Source: Hyphomonas sp. CY54-11-8 (GTDB lineage: Bacteria; Pseudomonadota; Alphaproteobacteria; Caulobacterales; Hyphomonadaceae). From it: a DNA stretch of 64,000 nt. The stretch covers positions 124,001-188,000 of the forward strand of contig NZ_AWFD01000036.1 of assembly GCF_000682735.1 (NCBI RefSeq), given 5' to 3'. The position numbers and the translations under genes were made by a program. The number at the start of each line of letters is the position of its first letter. Positions within the stretch are counted from its first letter, which is position 1. Shown one piece after another: positions 37,089 through 48,034 of this stretch. The notes beneath the pieces were generated by a model. The model was not told where the DNA came from. It ran no database searches and saw only the letters and a program-made list of their open reading frames with translations.

Positions 37089-37179
37089 CCGTCTGCATCA
37101 AAGTCAGAAACAGTTTCGATCAGCATACGCACAAGTCTGAGCGCCTGGCTTGCCTGTTGGATTGAGGAGGCCGGAACAG

Positions 37180-37211
37180 AAAAGCGCGGCCCGTGTCACC
37201 GCAGGCCGCGC
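37180..37211 (-). terminator. Rho-independent terminator after the nitronate monooxygenase gene
   Basis: GCGCGGCC pairs with GGCCGCGC across a 12-base loop; on the minus strand TTTTCTGTTCC follows, about 40 bases after the stop codon. Confidence 0.8.
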
Positions 37212-37252
37212 CAGTTGCCGGTGTCGGATACGCCCGGCTTTATCCCCTTGCC

Positions 37253-38248
37253 TCAGCCAGCAGTCGCGGGCGCTGCGCCCCAGGTACGTGGCTGGTTCAG
37301 TTTCTCGATCGCAGCCTTGTACTCCGATTCCAGCTGGTCGACATAGTCAGCCACGGGGCCGCGCTTCTTGACTGCACCGATGCCCTGGCCACAGCCCCAG
37401 ATGTCTTTCCAGGCTTTGCTCTTGGTGTTTCCGCCGGAGCCGAAGTTCATCTTGCTCGGATCGCTCTCGGGCAGATTGTTCGGATCGAGCCCGGCGGCCT
37501 CGATCGACGGCTTCAGATAGTTGCCGTGCACGCCGGTGAAGAGGTTCGAATAGACGATGTCCTCAGCGCCATAGGACACAATCGCGTCCTTGTAGCCTTC
37601 GACAGCGTTGGCCTCATCGCAGGCGATAAAGGCCGAGCCCATATAGGCAAAGTCAGCGCCCATCGCGATCGAGGCAGCAATGGCTCCACCATTAGCGATA
37701 GAGCCGGACAGCGCCAGCGGGCCATCGAAGAATTCGCGGATCTCCTGGATCAGCGCGAACGGCGAAAGCCGGCCAGCGTGACCACCCGCACCCGTACAAA
37801 CGGCGATCAGGCCGTCGGCGCCCTTCTCCAGCGCTTTCTTGGCGAAGAAGGTGTCGATCACATCGTGCATCACCACACCGCCATAGGAATGGATCGCGTC
37901 GTTGACGGCTTTTTGCGCCCCGAGCGACGTGATCACCAGCGGCACCTTGAACTTCACGCAAGCCTCGACATCGTGCTCCAGCCGGTCGTTCGACTTGTGC
38001 ACGATCTGATTTACGGCAAATGGCGCGGCCGGACGATCCGGGTTCTTCTCATCATGTTCGGCCAATTCCGTCGTGATCCGGTCCAGCCACTCATGCAGCA
38101 CAGGCCCGGGGCGGGCGTTGAGCGCCGGGAAGCTGCCGACGATACCAGCCTTGCACTGGGCAATGACCAGCTCAGGACCGGAAATGATGAACAGCGGCGA
38201 TCCTATCAAAGGCAGGCGCAGGTTCTGGAGCACGGGCGGCACAGCCAT
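37253..38248 (-). CDS. Nitronate monooxygenase (2-nitropropane dioxygenase-like)
   Basis: 331 residues from ATG 38248, which has AAGGGGA eight bases upstream; TTG 38254 is less likely. The FMN-binding TIM barrel is recognised by PLIGSPLFIISGPELV at the start, VCTGAGGHAG at about 150-160 and LSGSIANGGAIAASIAMGADFAYMGS, the phosphate-binding region. These enzymes oxidise propionate-3-nitronate and related alkyl nitronates with O2. A palindrome that could bind a TetR-type regulator lies just before the ribosome site. Confidence 0.92.
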   Translation of the reverse strand: MAVPPVLQNLRLPLIGSPLFIISGPELVIAQCKAGIVGSFPALNARPGPVLHEWLDRITTELAEHDEKNPDRPAAPFAVNQIVHKSNDRLEHDVEACVKFKVPLVITSLGAQKAVNDAIHSYGGVVMHDVIDTFFAKKALEKGADGLIAVCTGAGGHAGRLSPFALIQEIREFFDGPLALSGSIANGGAIAASIAMGADFAYMGSAFIACDEANAVEGYKDAIVSYGAEDIVYSNLFTGVHGNYLKPSIEAAGLDPNNLPESDPSKMNFGSGGNTKSKAWKDIWGCGQGIGAVKKRGPVADYVDQLESEYKAAIEKLNQPRTWGAAPATAG

Positions 38249-38266
38249 GGGCAATTTCCCCTTAAA

Positions 38267-38281
38267 GTGAACAGTGTTTAC
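38267..38281. promoter_or_regulatory. Candidate TetR-type operator before the nitronate monooxygenase
   Basis: GTGAACAGTGTTTAC is a 15-base inverted repeat around a central G with one mismatched pair. It is placed 19 bases upstream of the ATG at 38248. The AACA-N-TGTT core is common in TetR-family operators. No TetR gene is adjacent. Confidence 0.4.
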
Positions 38282-38371
38282 ATTGACCCTAAATCTAGCG
38301 TCCTGACCACTCCGGGCAAGCCATAACGTGGGGGGAAGCTGATTCCGTTACGGCCTCGTCTTGAAATCGGA

Positions 38372-39673
38372 TCAGCTGGTCCCGCTTATCCCAGGCGGTG
38401 TCACGAGCACCTTGTCCACCCGGCGGCCATCAAGGTCCATCACTTCAAACCGGTAGCCGGATATGTGTACCACATCGCCGTCGCGGGCGAGGCGCTGCAG
38501 ATGATGGATAATCATGCCGCCAACCGTCACGGCACCCCCATCGGCCTCCCCGAAATCCGGGGCCGACAGCAGGATTTCCAGATCCTCGACAGGCATCAGG
38601 CCGTCAATCAGCCAGGATCCGTCTTCGCGCCGGGCCGGGCGGTCGATGCCCTCGCTGGGGGAGAACGCGCTGTCACCCGCAATGGCGCCGAGCAGATCTG
38701 CTGCGGTGACCATGCCCTGGATGCTGCCATGCTCGTCCACGACCAGCACCATGCGCACTTCGGTATCCTGCATGGATTCCAGAAGGCGCATGACCGAAAG
38801 CGTTTCCGGTACGAACGTAACCGGCCGGGCGACGGTCTTGAGGTTCGGCCCCTCGCCGCTCAGATCAGTGGCGAGAAGGTCCTTTGTCTGGACCACGCCG
38901 AACACACGGTCCAGTCGCTCATCCGCGACCGGGAACCGGGACTTGCCGCTTTCGAGGATCTCCCGTTTCACGTCTGCCCACGGATCGGTTGTATCGATCC
39001 AGACAATATCCGGTCTTGGGATCATGATGGAACGCACGTCCCGGTCGGCGAGTCGCATGACACCGCGCATCATGCGCTGTTCTTCAAGGTCGATGACGCC
39101 GCTCGTCGCACCTTCATCCAGGATGGCGTGGATTTCTTCTTCGGTTACCGGTTCCTGCTTGATCCCTGCAAGGCCCAGCAGGCTGAGCAGGCCTTCGGTC
39201 GAAACGCGGAGCAACCAGACAACCGGAAAGGCCAGCCTGGAAACGAATGCCATGGGCGGCGCCATGACTTTGGCGATCGCCTCCGGCGCGATCAGCGCGA
39301 TCCGCTTGGGCACAAGTTCACCGATGACGAGCGACAGAAAGGTTGTGAAAACGATCACCAGCCCGAACGCGATTTCCCCAGCTTCCGCCTCTATGGCCGG
39401 CACATGTTTCGCAATGAAAGGCGACAATTCATCTGCAATCGCTGTCGCGCCATAGGCACCGGCAATGATACCCACCAGAGTGATCCCGATCTGCACCGTC
39501 GACAGGAAACGGGATGGATCAGCCTGCAGGTTGATCACCGTTTTGGCGCCCACATCGCCCTGGTCCGCTTTTGACTGGAGCCGCGCGGTCCGGGCGGAGA
39601 CGATAGCCAACTCCGACATTGCGAACACACCGTTCACCACAATCAGTCCGAGAAGGATAAAGAATTCGACCAT
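38372..39673 (-). CDS. CNNM/CorC-HlyC-type membrane protein (hemolysin family)
   Basis: 433 residues from ATG 39673. A DUF21/CNNM membrane domain of four helices (about 1-195) is followed by a CBS pair (about 205-325; MIPRPDIVWID and the VDEHGSIQGMVTAADLLGAI end) and a C-terminal CorC_HlyC domain (about 345-425). The family is linked to Mg2+ and Co2+ transport or resistance; the hemolysin label is historical. Confidence 0.93.
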   Translation of the reverse strand: MVEFFILLGLIVVNGVFAMSELAIVSARTARLQSKADQGDVGAKTVINLQADPSRFLSTVQIGITLVGIIAGAYGATAIADELSPFIAKHVPAIEAEAGEIAFGLVIVFTTFLSLVIGELVPKRIALIAPEAIAKVMAPPMAFVSRLAFPVVWLLRVSTEGLLSLLGLAGIKQEPVTEEEIHAILDEGATSGVIDLEEQRMMRGVMRLADRDVRSIMIPRPDIVWIDTTDPWADVKREILESGKSRFPVADERLDRVFGVVQTKDLLATDLSGEGPNLKTVARPVTFVPETLSVMRLLESMQDTEVRMVLVVDEHGSIQGMVTAADLLGAIAGDSAFSPSEGIDRPARREDGSWLIDGLMPVEDLEILLSAPDFGEADGGAVTVGGMIIHHLQRLARDGDVVHISGYRFEVMDLDGRRVDKVLVTPPGISGTS

Positions 39674-39818
39674 GGCGCGTTGTGCCTCTGCCAATAAGGT
39701 GGAGCCGGTACGGGCGAGACCCGGCCGGCATGAGCGCCAGAACAGCGCAGGTAGATAGAAAAACAGAGCCTAGAGAGCTTGGTGCCCGCGCTCAATGCCC
39801 ATCGGGCAAAGCGCTCGC

Positions 39819-40634
39819 TTAACCAATCCGTGCGCTGCCGCCACCATCGACCGGTAACAGGGCGCCGGTAATGAACCGGGCTTCGTCACTCGCAAGGAAC
39901 AGGGCTGCGTGCGCCGTGTCCCAACCGGACCCCATGAAGCCCATCGGCACGCGTGCCGCCCGCTCCTTGCGCAGCTCGTCCTCCGGAACGCCGCGCATCT
40001 TCGCGATCCCGCGGATCGCCATGGGCGTATCCATCAGGCCCGGCAGGATGGCGTTGCACCGCACGCCGCGCGACGCACCGGACGTTGCCACGCTGAGGGT
40101 CATCCGGTTCATGCCCGCCTTGGACACTTCATAAGCCATCTGGAACCCGCCCGCGAGCGATGCCAGCGACGAGATGTTGACGATCGCGCCCGCGCGGCGC
40201 TCCCGCATGCCCGGCAACACCGCTTTGGAAACCAGCCAGGCCCCCTTCAGATTGATCTTCAGCGTGCGATCAAAGGCCTCTTCGGTCAGCTTGTGCGGCG
40301 GACCATCACCCGCATCACCAATGCCAACATTGTTGATCAGGATGTCCGGTGGACCGAACGCCTCTTCAGCAGCTGCGGCAATCGCCGCGGCATCGTCCGG
40401 ATCACATACGTCAGCCGCAAAGGCTTTCGCGCTGCCGCCCTCCGCGAGGATGTCCGCGACGGTCGCCTCGGCTCTGCCCAAGTCCCGGTCAACACACAGA
40501 ACTCTGGCGCCAGCCCGCGCGAACAGGAGTGCGATGGCTTTCCCATTCCCGACCGTTTCACCCGGTGTCTGGCCGGCACCTGTCACGATCGCGACCCTGC
40601 CGGACAGGCGGCCGGTCACATCTGCAAGGCTCAT
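39819..40634 (-). CDS. Short-chain dehydrogenase/reductase
   Basis: 271 residues. The NAD(P) loop is AIVTGAGQTPGETVGNGKAI, with an insertion of about four residues in the usual TGxxxGxG motif; D-R-D after strand 2 suggests NAD. NNVGIGDAG, the catalytic Ser in NISSLAS and Y-x-x-x-K in YEVSK are all present. The substrate is unknown. It overlaps the upstream carboxymuconolactone-decarboxylase-like gene by four bases, so the two probably act in one catabolic route. Confidence 0.93.
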   Translation of the reverse strand: MSLADVTGRLSGRVAIVTGAGQTPGETVGNGKAIALLFARAGARVLCVDRDLGRAEATVADILAEGGSAKAFAADVCDPDDAAAIAAAAEEAFGPPDILINNVGIGDAGDGPPHKLTEEAFDRTLKINLKGAWLVSKAVLPGMRERRAGAIVNISSLASLAGGFQMAYEVSKAGMNRMTLSVATSGASRGVRCNAILPGLMDTPMAIRGIAKMRGVPEDELRKERAARVPMGFMGSGWDTAHAALFLASDEARFITGALLPVDGGGSARIG

Positions 40635-41194
40635 TTGACGAGGTCCGGGTCGAGGGTCAGGTCATCGTCCAGAGGTACACCAAAACTGTTCAGCATCATG
40701 GAGACCTGCGTGTACTGGCCGACCGTCATGACCAGATCCATCTTCTGTTTCTGACTGAAGCCGGACAGCGCTTCCCAGGTTTTATCCGTAATGAACGCAT
40801 CTGATGTCAGCTCATCCGTTGCCTGAAGCAGGGCCTTGTCGTTCGCGCTCCAGCCCGGCGCGTCCGGACCGGCCTTGATGCGCTCGATTTCGTCTTCGGT
40901 CAGGCCGCAATCGAGCCCAATGCGCTTGTGCTGGGCCCATTCATAGCCGGCCTTCCAGTTGTATCCGGCGCGGAGGATGACCAACTCGCGGTCGCGCGGG
41001 CTGAGGTCATTGTATTTCGACAGGATGTATCCGCCCCAGCCCATGAAGCGCTTGTAGGCCTTCGGCGCGCGGGCGAGCGTGCGGAAGACATTGAACACAG
41101 GGGCGTCGCCGAAACGGCCCGCGATCATTTCCTTCACTTCCGGGCCCATCTCCGAATCGGCGAGCGGCGTGATACGCGGTGTCTTCAGTCTCAT
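40631..41194 (-). CDS. Carboxymuconolactone decarboxylase / AhpD-like family protein
   Basis: 187 residues, all helical. The core LSPRDRELVILRAGYNWKAGYEWAQHKRIGLDCGLT has the E-x3-H and the following cysteine region of the CMD family. Members are decarboxylases in aromatic catabolism or peroxidase-like AhpD proteins; the single cysteine here argues against a classical AhpD CxxC site. It is coupled to the SDR by a four-base overlap. Confidence 0.88.
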   Translation of the reverse strand: MRLKTPRITPLADSEMGPEVKEMIAGRFGDAPVFNVFRTLARAPKAYKRFMGWGGYILSKYNDLSPRDRELVILRAGYNWKAGYEWAQHKRIGLDCGLTEDEIERIKAGPDAPGWSANDKALLQATDELTSDAFITDKTWEALSGFSQKQKMDLVMTVGQYTQVSMMLNSFGVPLDDDLTLDPDLVK

Positions 41195-41268
41195 GGCTTT
41201 CCTCCCGGCCTTTATCTCTTCCGGGAACTAAACCTGTCACGCGAACACACCGCAAGCCGGACGTGAGG

Positions 41269-41622
41269 TCAGCCGCGCTCCATCCGGGCCTGCATCATGG
41301 ACAGCCAGGCGTGCTGGCGGTGAATCATGGAGACGAGTTCGGCGTCGTCGCCCTCCTCCAGAAGGCGGTCGAGCCATAGGCCCAGGATTCGCGTATGCGA
41401 GCCCATCCACTCTTTTAGCAGGTCCTGACGCACGCCGCGGGCTGCATCGCCCTCGCCTTGCAGCACACCACACGGGCTGGAAGCGTCCGCCGGGACATGT
41501 CCCGCACCCCCGTCATGCCGCGCGGTTCCCCGGCGTGCGCCAGTGTTCGATAAGCCGGAATCGCCCGTATCTATTGGGCCATCGCATGGAATGAGCCTCA
41601 GAACCGCACGTGCTTGTTTCAT
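41269..41622 (-). CDS. Unknown protein preceded by a Fur-box-like operator
   Basis: 117 residues from ATG 41622, which has GGAG seven bases upstream. A frame from 41667 exists but would be translated from the operator itself. The first 60 residues are low in secondary structure and rich in Gly, Asp and Ser. The last 55 are helical (DLLKEWMGSHTRILGLWLD, then LVSMIHRQHAWLSMMQARM) with several His and Met residues. I recognise no family. It is divergent from the methylmalonyl-CoA mutase operon. Iron regulation is inferred from the operator. Confidence 0.6.
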   Translation of the reverse strand: MKQARAVLRLIPCDGPIDTGDSGLSNTGARRGTARHDGGAGHVPADASSPCGVLQGEGDAARGVRQDLLKEWMGSHTRILGLWLDRLLEEGDDAELVSMIHRQHAWLSMMQARMERG

Positions 41623-41636
41623 GGGAATCTCCAAAT

Positions 41637-41657
41637 TGCGAATTATTCTCATTCGCA
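41637..41657 (-). promoter_or_regulatory. Fur-box-like palindrome overlapping a promoter
   Basis: On the minus strand TGCGAATGAGAATAATTCGCA is a 21-base palindrome with eight of ten pairs matching, containing the GAGAATAATTC core of Fur boxes. A TTGACG (41677-41672) and GAATGA (41654-41649), 17 bases apart, form a promoter whose -10 lies inside the box, as expected for repression. The downstream ATG is at 41622. Confidence 0.6.
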
Positions 41658-41755
41658 TTATTGGCATCTTGCGTCAAGACGTTCCGGGCCGCTACGGAAT
41701 GCCGCCAAGTAAGTGGTTCACTTTTTCAATTCTTTGCGCCAATACACGGGCCATC

Positions 41756-43663
41756 ATGGCAGACGACATCCTCCCGCTTTCCAGCACTTTTCCGGACGCC
41801 ACCGAAGCCGAATGGATGGCTTCGGTCGAAAAGGCCCTCAAGGGCCGTGGCATCGATGCAATCACCCGCACCACGGCGGACGGGCTGAAGATCCGCCCGC
41901 TCTATCGTGAGAGCGATTTTCCGGCTTCGAAAGACCCGCTCGGCACGCCCGGCGAGGCGCCTTATCTGCGCGGGCCGACGGCGGCGCCGGACAAGTGGCT
42001 GCCCTGGGATATCCGGCAGGCATTCACCCATGCCTCGCCTTCGCACACGCATGGCGAAGTGCTGCGGGATCTGGAACGCGGCGTGAGTTCGGTTGAACTC
42101 AGCGTCGATTCGACCGGACGACACGGTGTCCAGGCCATGACCATGCCGGACTATGACATTGCCTTGAACGGCGTCGACGCGACCATCGCAGGCGTTGCGC
42201 TTGACCCGGTCATGACCTCCGGAACACGCGAAGCCGCCTTCCTGGCCGAGTGGGCCCGGAACAAGGCGGACGCCAAACTCGACTTCAACATGGACCCGCT
42301 GGGCGCCCTCGCCCGCACAGGCAAACTGGCCGGCGGCCTCGACGCCGCCTTCGCCGAGGCGGGCGCGCTCGCCAAGGTGCTGGCCGCGAAATACCCCGCT
42401 GCGAACCTCTTCCGCATCGATGCCCGCGCCGTACATGAGGCCGGTGGATCGGAAGCGCTGGAACTCGCCGCGCTGATCGCCTCGGCCGTCGACACGCTGC
42501 GCCGCCTTGCCCCGCACATCGGTGCGGCGGACGTGGCCGCGAAGACAATCTTCTGCCTCGCCCTCGACGCCAATTACGGTATCGGCGTGGCGAAGCTGCG
42601 CGCCGCGCGCCGCCTGTGGGCCCGTATTGAAGAAGCGCTTGGCCTGACCTCGAAACCGATGCGCCTTCAGGGCTACAGCTCTGCCCGGATGCTGACACGC
42701 TATGACGCGTGGACCAACATGCTGCGCAACACTGCGGCCGCCTTTGCGGGCGCTGTCGGCGGAGCGGACATCCTGACCATCCGCGCCTTCAACGAGCCAC
42801 TGGGCACGCCGGAAGAACTCGGCCGCCGCATCGCGCGCAACACCCAGCTGATCGCGATGGAAGAAAGCCAGCTCGGCCGCGTGGCGGACCCGACCGGCGG
42901 CGCATGGTTCACCGAGACGTTCGCCAATGAACTGGCCGAAGCCGCCTGGGCCGAATTCCAGAAGATCGAAGGCGAAGGCGGTTATGCCGCCTCCCTCATG
43001 TCCGGCGCCTTCCAGGGCCGTGTGAAAGCGACCCGCGACGCCCGCGCCAAGGATATTGCCAAGCGCAAGATCCCGGTCACCGGCGTTTCCGAATTCCCGC
43101 TGCTGGAAGAGATCGCCGCCCCGGTAGCCGATCAGCCGCACCTGCGCTCGGGCGCCGAACTGACGGACGAAGCGCTGCAGGCGCTGGTGCCCGACCTGCC
43201 GCCCGCCACGGAAACGGACGCGACCGCCGAGGCGCTGGAGCCGATTCATCTCAGCGCAGACTTCGAAACCCTTCGCGACAAGGCCGCTGCGGCACCCAAG
43301 CCGCCGGCGATCTTCCTCGCCACGCTTGGCCCTCTCGCTGAATACACGGCCCGCGCAGACTTCGCCCGCAACCTGTTCGCGGCGGGCGGCCTCGCCGCCA
43401 AGGAACCGCCGGTGCCACCGAAAGACGCCGCCGAGGCCGCGGCTGCCTTCAAGGCGTCCGGCTGCCGCATCGCCTGCATCTGCGGTAGCGATGCACGCTA
43501 CACGGATGAAGCAGATGCCGCCGCAAAGGCGCTGAAAGAGGCCGGTGCGCAACATGTCTGGATCGCCGGCAAGCATGAAGGCGACGGCATCGACTCACAG
43601 GTCTTCATGGGCTGCGATGTGCTGCACAATCTGAAACTCGCCCACGCCGAACTGGGGCTATGA
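41756..43663 (+). CDS. mutA: Methylmalonyl-CoA mutase small (beta) subunit
   Basis: 635 residues from ATG 41756; the longer frame to 41543 is not plausible. It has the (beta/alpha)8 barrel of the mutase family (WDIRQAFTH, RMLTRYDAWTNMLRNT, ADILTIRAFNEPLG, RIARNTQLIAMEESQLG, DPTGGAWFTE) and a C-terminal flavodoxin-like domain that lacks the DxHxxG cobalamin motif, as in non-catalytic small subunits. With MutB it interconverts (R)-methylmalonyl-CoA and succinyl-CoA for propionate use. Its stop overlaps the next start. Confidence 0.93.
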   Translation: MADDILPLSSTFPDATEAEWMASVEKALKGRGIDAITRTTADGLKIRPLYRESDFPASKDPLGTPGEAPYLRGPTAAPDKWLPWDIRQAFTHASPSHTHGEVLRDLERGVSSVELSVDSTGRHGVQAMTMPDYDIALNGVDATIAGVALDPVMTSGTREAAFLAEWARNKADAKLDFNMDPLGALARTGKLAGGLDAAFAEAGALAKVLAAKYPAANLFRIDARAVHEAGGSEALELAALIASAVDTLRRLAPHIGAADVAAKTIFCLALDANYGIGVAKLRAARRLWARIEEALGLTSKPMRLQGYSSARMLTRYDAWTNMLRNTAAAFAGAVGGADILTIRAFNEPLGTPEELGRRIARNTQLIAMEESQLGRVADPTGGAWFTETFANELAEAAWAEFQKIEGEGGYAASLMSGAFQGRVKATRDARAKDIAKRKIPVTGVSEFPLLEEIAAPVADQPHLRSGAELTDEALQALVPDLPPATETDATAEALEPIHLSADFETLRDKAAAAPKPPAIFLATLGPLAEYTARADFARNLFAAGGLAAKEPPVPPKDAAEAAAAFKASGCRIACICGSDARYTDEADAAAKALKEAGAQHVWIAGKHEGDGIDSQVFMGCDVLHNLKLAHAELGL

Positions 43664-44012
43664 TCGCCATGATGCTGGAATTCACACTCGACAACTGGGA
43701 GAACCACCCTTGCGTAAAGGGACGTCCGGCCATTGAGCGGGACGTGCGGGAGAACCGCGCCATCTTCGCAACGGCCGGTTCAGGCGAGGAAAGTGTCGCT
43801 CCGGTCGATTGCCCGCTACCCGCCGTGCTCACACGCGCCAATGGCGACCGGGTCTCCGTCATCATCCTGCAGGCACAATGGTCTGCAGACCGCTCGGGAT
43901 ATGTGTTCGGCGCCGTCGACCAGAACGGCAAGCCTTACGTCGCCACGTCCAGCGAAACCCTCATCCTGAAACAGCCGACTCCGGAATGGACGGCTAATCT
44001 GGAGATGTCCAA

Positions 44013-44016
<4 letters not shown>
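43660..44016 (+). CDS. Unknown 118-residue protein between the two mutase subunit genes
   Basis: The gene overlaps mutA by four bases at its start and mutB by four bases at its end, so it is probably translated with both. ATG 43669 and 43672 are alternative starts. The product is soluble, with a [24 protein letters not shown] segment and a C-terminal half of beta strands ([22 protein letters not shown]). I recognise no family. MeaB-type chaperones and epimerases, the usual partners in such operons, are much different in size and sequence, so it is neither. Confidence 0.8.
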
Positions 44017-46175
<2,159 letters not shown>

Positions 46176-46218
46176 CGGTGCCGATTGTCGGGGCGCAGGC
46201 TTCTGATAGGCTTCCACC

Positions 46219-46833
46219 ATGGCAAGCCTGACCTCAACCTCCGGATACGCTGCAGAAGCAGACGATCTGTTTGTGCGTTACGAGGCGCTGTCGGCGCCGG
46301 AAACACATGCGCATTGGCGGCATCTGTTTCCTGAGCCGCGTGCACGCACGCTCGATATCGGCGCAGGCACGGGGCGGGATGCCGCCTGGCTGGCTTCGCT
46401 CGGTTATTCCGTGCTGGCAGTGGAACCAGTGGAGACGTTGCGCCTGCGAGCGGCAAAGCTTCATCCGGAACCTGAGATCACATGGCTGGAAGACCGCCTG
46501 CCGGGGCTGGCGAACACGCACGCTCGAGTCGAGCGGTTCGACATGGTGATGCTGAACGCTGTGTGGATGCACCTGACCGAAGAAGAACGCACCACCGGCA
46601 TGGAACGCGTGGCGACGCTCCTGGCGCCGGGTGCCCGGCTGTTCATGAGCTTGCGCCACGGCCCCATCCCGGAAGGACGCCGCATGTTTGATGTGACAGG
46701 CGAAGAAACCATCGCCCTCGCCGCGCCTTGCCACCTCCGCCCCATCAGCCACGTCCGCAAGAACTCCATCATGGCAGAAAACAAGGCCCGGGGCGTTGAA
46801 TGGACCGCGCTGGTATTCGAAAAAGACTCTTGA
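46219..46833 (+). CDS. Class I SAM-dependent methyltransferase
   Basis: 204 residues. The SAM motif I is TLDIGAGTGRDAAWLASLGY, followed by the acidic end of strand 2 (VLAVEPVE) and a post-motif VMLNAVWMHL. The substrate is unknown. It starts 43 bases after mutB and may be read through from it. Confidence 0.88.
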   Translation: MASLTSTSGYAAEADDLFVRYEALSAPETHAHWRHLFPEPRARTLDIGAGTGRDAAWLASLGYSVLAVEPVETLRLRAAKLHPEPEITWLEDRLPGLANTHARVERFDMVMLNAVWMHLTEEERTTGMERVATLLAPGARLFMSLRHGPIPEGRRMFDVTGEETIALAAPCHLRPISHVRKNSIMAENKARGVEWTALVFEKDS

Positions 46834-46893
46834 AACGCTGGGCTCGCCTCCCCAAATATATCGTTATTCGATAACACAAAAGGATCGCCCTCC

Positions 46894-47214
46894 ATGCTCG
46901 TCACCACCACGCCCACGGTTCAGGGCCATGAGATTTCGAAGTATCTCGGCGTCGTTTGCGGCGAGGTCGTGGTCGGCGCGCATCTCGGCAAGGACATCCT
47001 CGCCAGCTTCACCAATATCGTCGGCGGGCGCTCGAACGCCTATGAAAGCACGCTGCGCGAAACGCGCGACGATGCGCTGGCAGAGATGATGGAAGAAGCC
47101 AGGAAGCTCGGCGCCAATGCCATTGTCGGCACGAAGTTCGACTACACCGTGATCGGTCAGGGCGGCTCGATGATGATGGTGGCGGTCTCCGGCACGGCCG
47201 TGTCGCTGGTGTGA
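46894..47214 (+). CDS. YbjQ/UPF0145-type putative heavy-metal-binding protein
   Basis: 106 residues matching UPF0145/Ybj[22 protein letters not shown] at the start, [26 protein letters not shown] in the middle and a final strand [13 protein letters not shown]. The family forms pentameric dodecin-like shells and is named heavy-metal binding without proof. AAGGA precedes the ATG. Confidence 0.93.
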   Translation: MLVTTTPTVQGHEISKYLGVVCGEVVVGAHLGKDILASFTNIVGGRSNAYESTLRETRDDALAEMMEEARKLGANAIVGTKFDYTVIGQGGSMMMVAVSGTAVSLV

Positions 47215-47216
47215 GC

Positions 47217-47615
47217 ATGCTCTACGAGACCGCTCCGACAGCGGAGGACATTCTTGGCCTCGCCGAAGCCTGCATCGCCCGCCTGCCCCAGCAAATGCGG
47301 ACCGCCGCCGACGCCGTGCGCATCATCGTGGAAGACTATGCCGAGGACGAAATCCTCGACGAGATGAAGATCCAGGATGCGCTGGAGCTGTCCGGCCTCT
47401 ATTCCGGTGTGCCGCTGATCCATGAAAGCGTGACGCATCCGTCGATCCAGCAGCCGCTGGTCTATCTCTACCGCCTGCCGATCCTGTTCGAATGGGCTGC
47501 GCGGGGAGACGTGACGCTGGACGAGCTGGTCGCCCACGTCACGATCCACGAATACGGCCACCATTTCGGTTGGTCCGATGAGGAAATGCACCGCCTGCTG
47601 GACAGTATGGACTGA
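47217..47615 (+). CDS. Small zincin (DUF1025-type metallopeptidase family)
   Basis: 132 residues from ATG 47217; GTG 47211, overlapping the preceding stop, is an alternative. The zinc motif HEYGHHFG lies at 111-118, close to the C-terminus, as in the minimal MpriBi-like zincins of the DUF1025 family. Proteolytic activity is not established for most of these. It converges with the GFA gene, four bases apart. Confidence 0.88.
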   Translation: MLYETAPTAEDILGLAEACIARLPQQMRTAADAVRIIVEDYAEDEILDEMKIQDALELSGLYSGVPLIHESVTHPSIQQPLVYLYRLPILFEWAARGDVTLDELVAHVTIHEYGHHFGWSDEEMHRLLDSMD

Positions 47616-47619
47616 CGCG

Positions 47620-48015
47620 TCAGGCCTTCGACTTGTGCGCCAGCGTGTGGGCGTGCTTCTCCCAGTTCTGCCCGTCGAACTTGTTCACGGTGACGTTCAG
47701 GTCCTGCCAGTCATCGATGCACCGCCAGGTGACGGCCACGCCGTCCGGATTGGAGCGCGGAATGTAGAAGCTCTTCACCCCGCATGTCCGGCAGAACAGG
47801 TGTTTCGCCACGCCCGTATTGAACGTGTACTCGACGAGGTTGTCGTTGCCCTGTGTGAGGCGGAAGCGGCTGGACGGGACGATGATGTGGATATTGCCCG
47901 ACATGGCGCACATCGAGCAGTTGCAGTCCTCCACCTCAAACGCGTCAGGCAGGTCCACTTCCCACCGGACCGCGCCGCAATGGCATCCGCCAAGATGGGT
48001 CTTCAGCTCGCTCAT
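47620..48015 (-). CDS. GFA-family (CENP-V-like) zinc protein
   Basis: 131 residues from ATG 48015. Zinc ligands are visible as GGCHCGAVRW, CNCSMCAMSG and FCRTCGVKSFY, the glutathione-dependent formaldehyde-activating enzyme pattern. Family members include S-hydroxymethylglutathione-forming enzymes, but most have no known activity. It starts 19 bases after the amidase stop. Confidence 0.92.
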   Translation of the reverse strand: MSELKTHLGGCHCGAVRWEVDLPDAFEVEDCNCSMCAMSGNIHIIVPSSRFRLTQGNDNLVEYTFNTGVAKHLFCRTCGVKSFYIPRSNPDGVAVTWRCIDDWQDLNVTVNKFDGQNWEKHAHTLAHKSKA

Positions 48016-48034
48016 CGTCTTTCTTCCGTCTGGT

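Noticed and set aside
41726-43576. 616-codon minus-strand open frame opposite mutA
   Set aside because: No domain or ribosome site; the sense frame is a clear mutase subunit.
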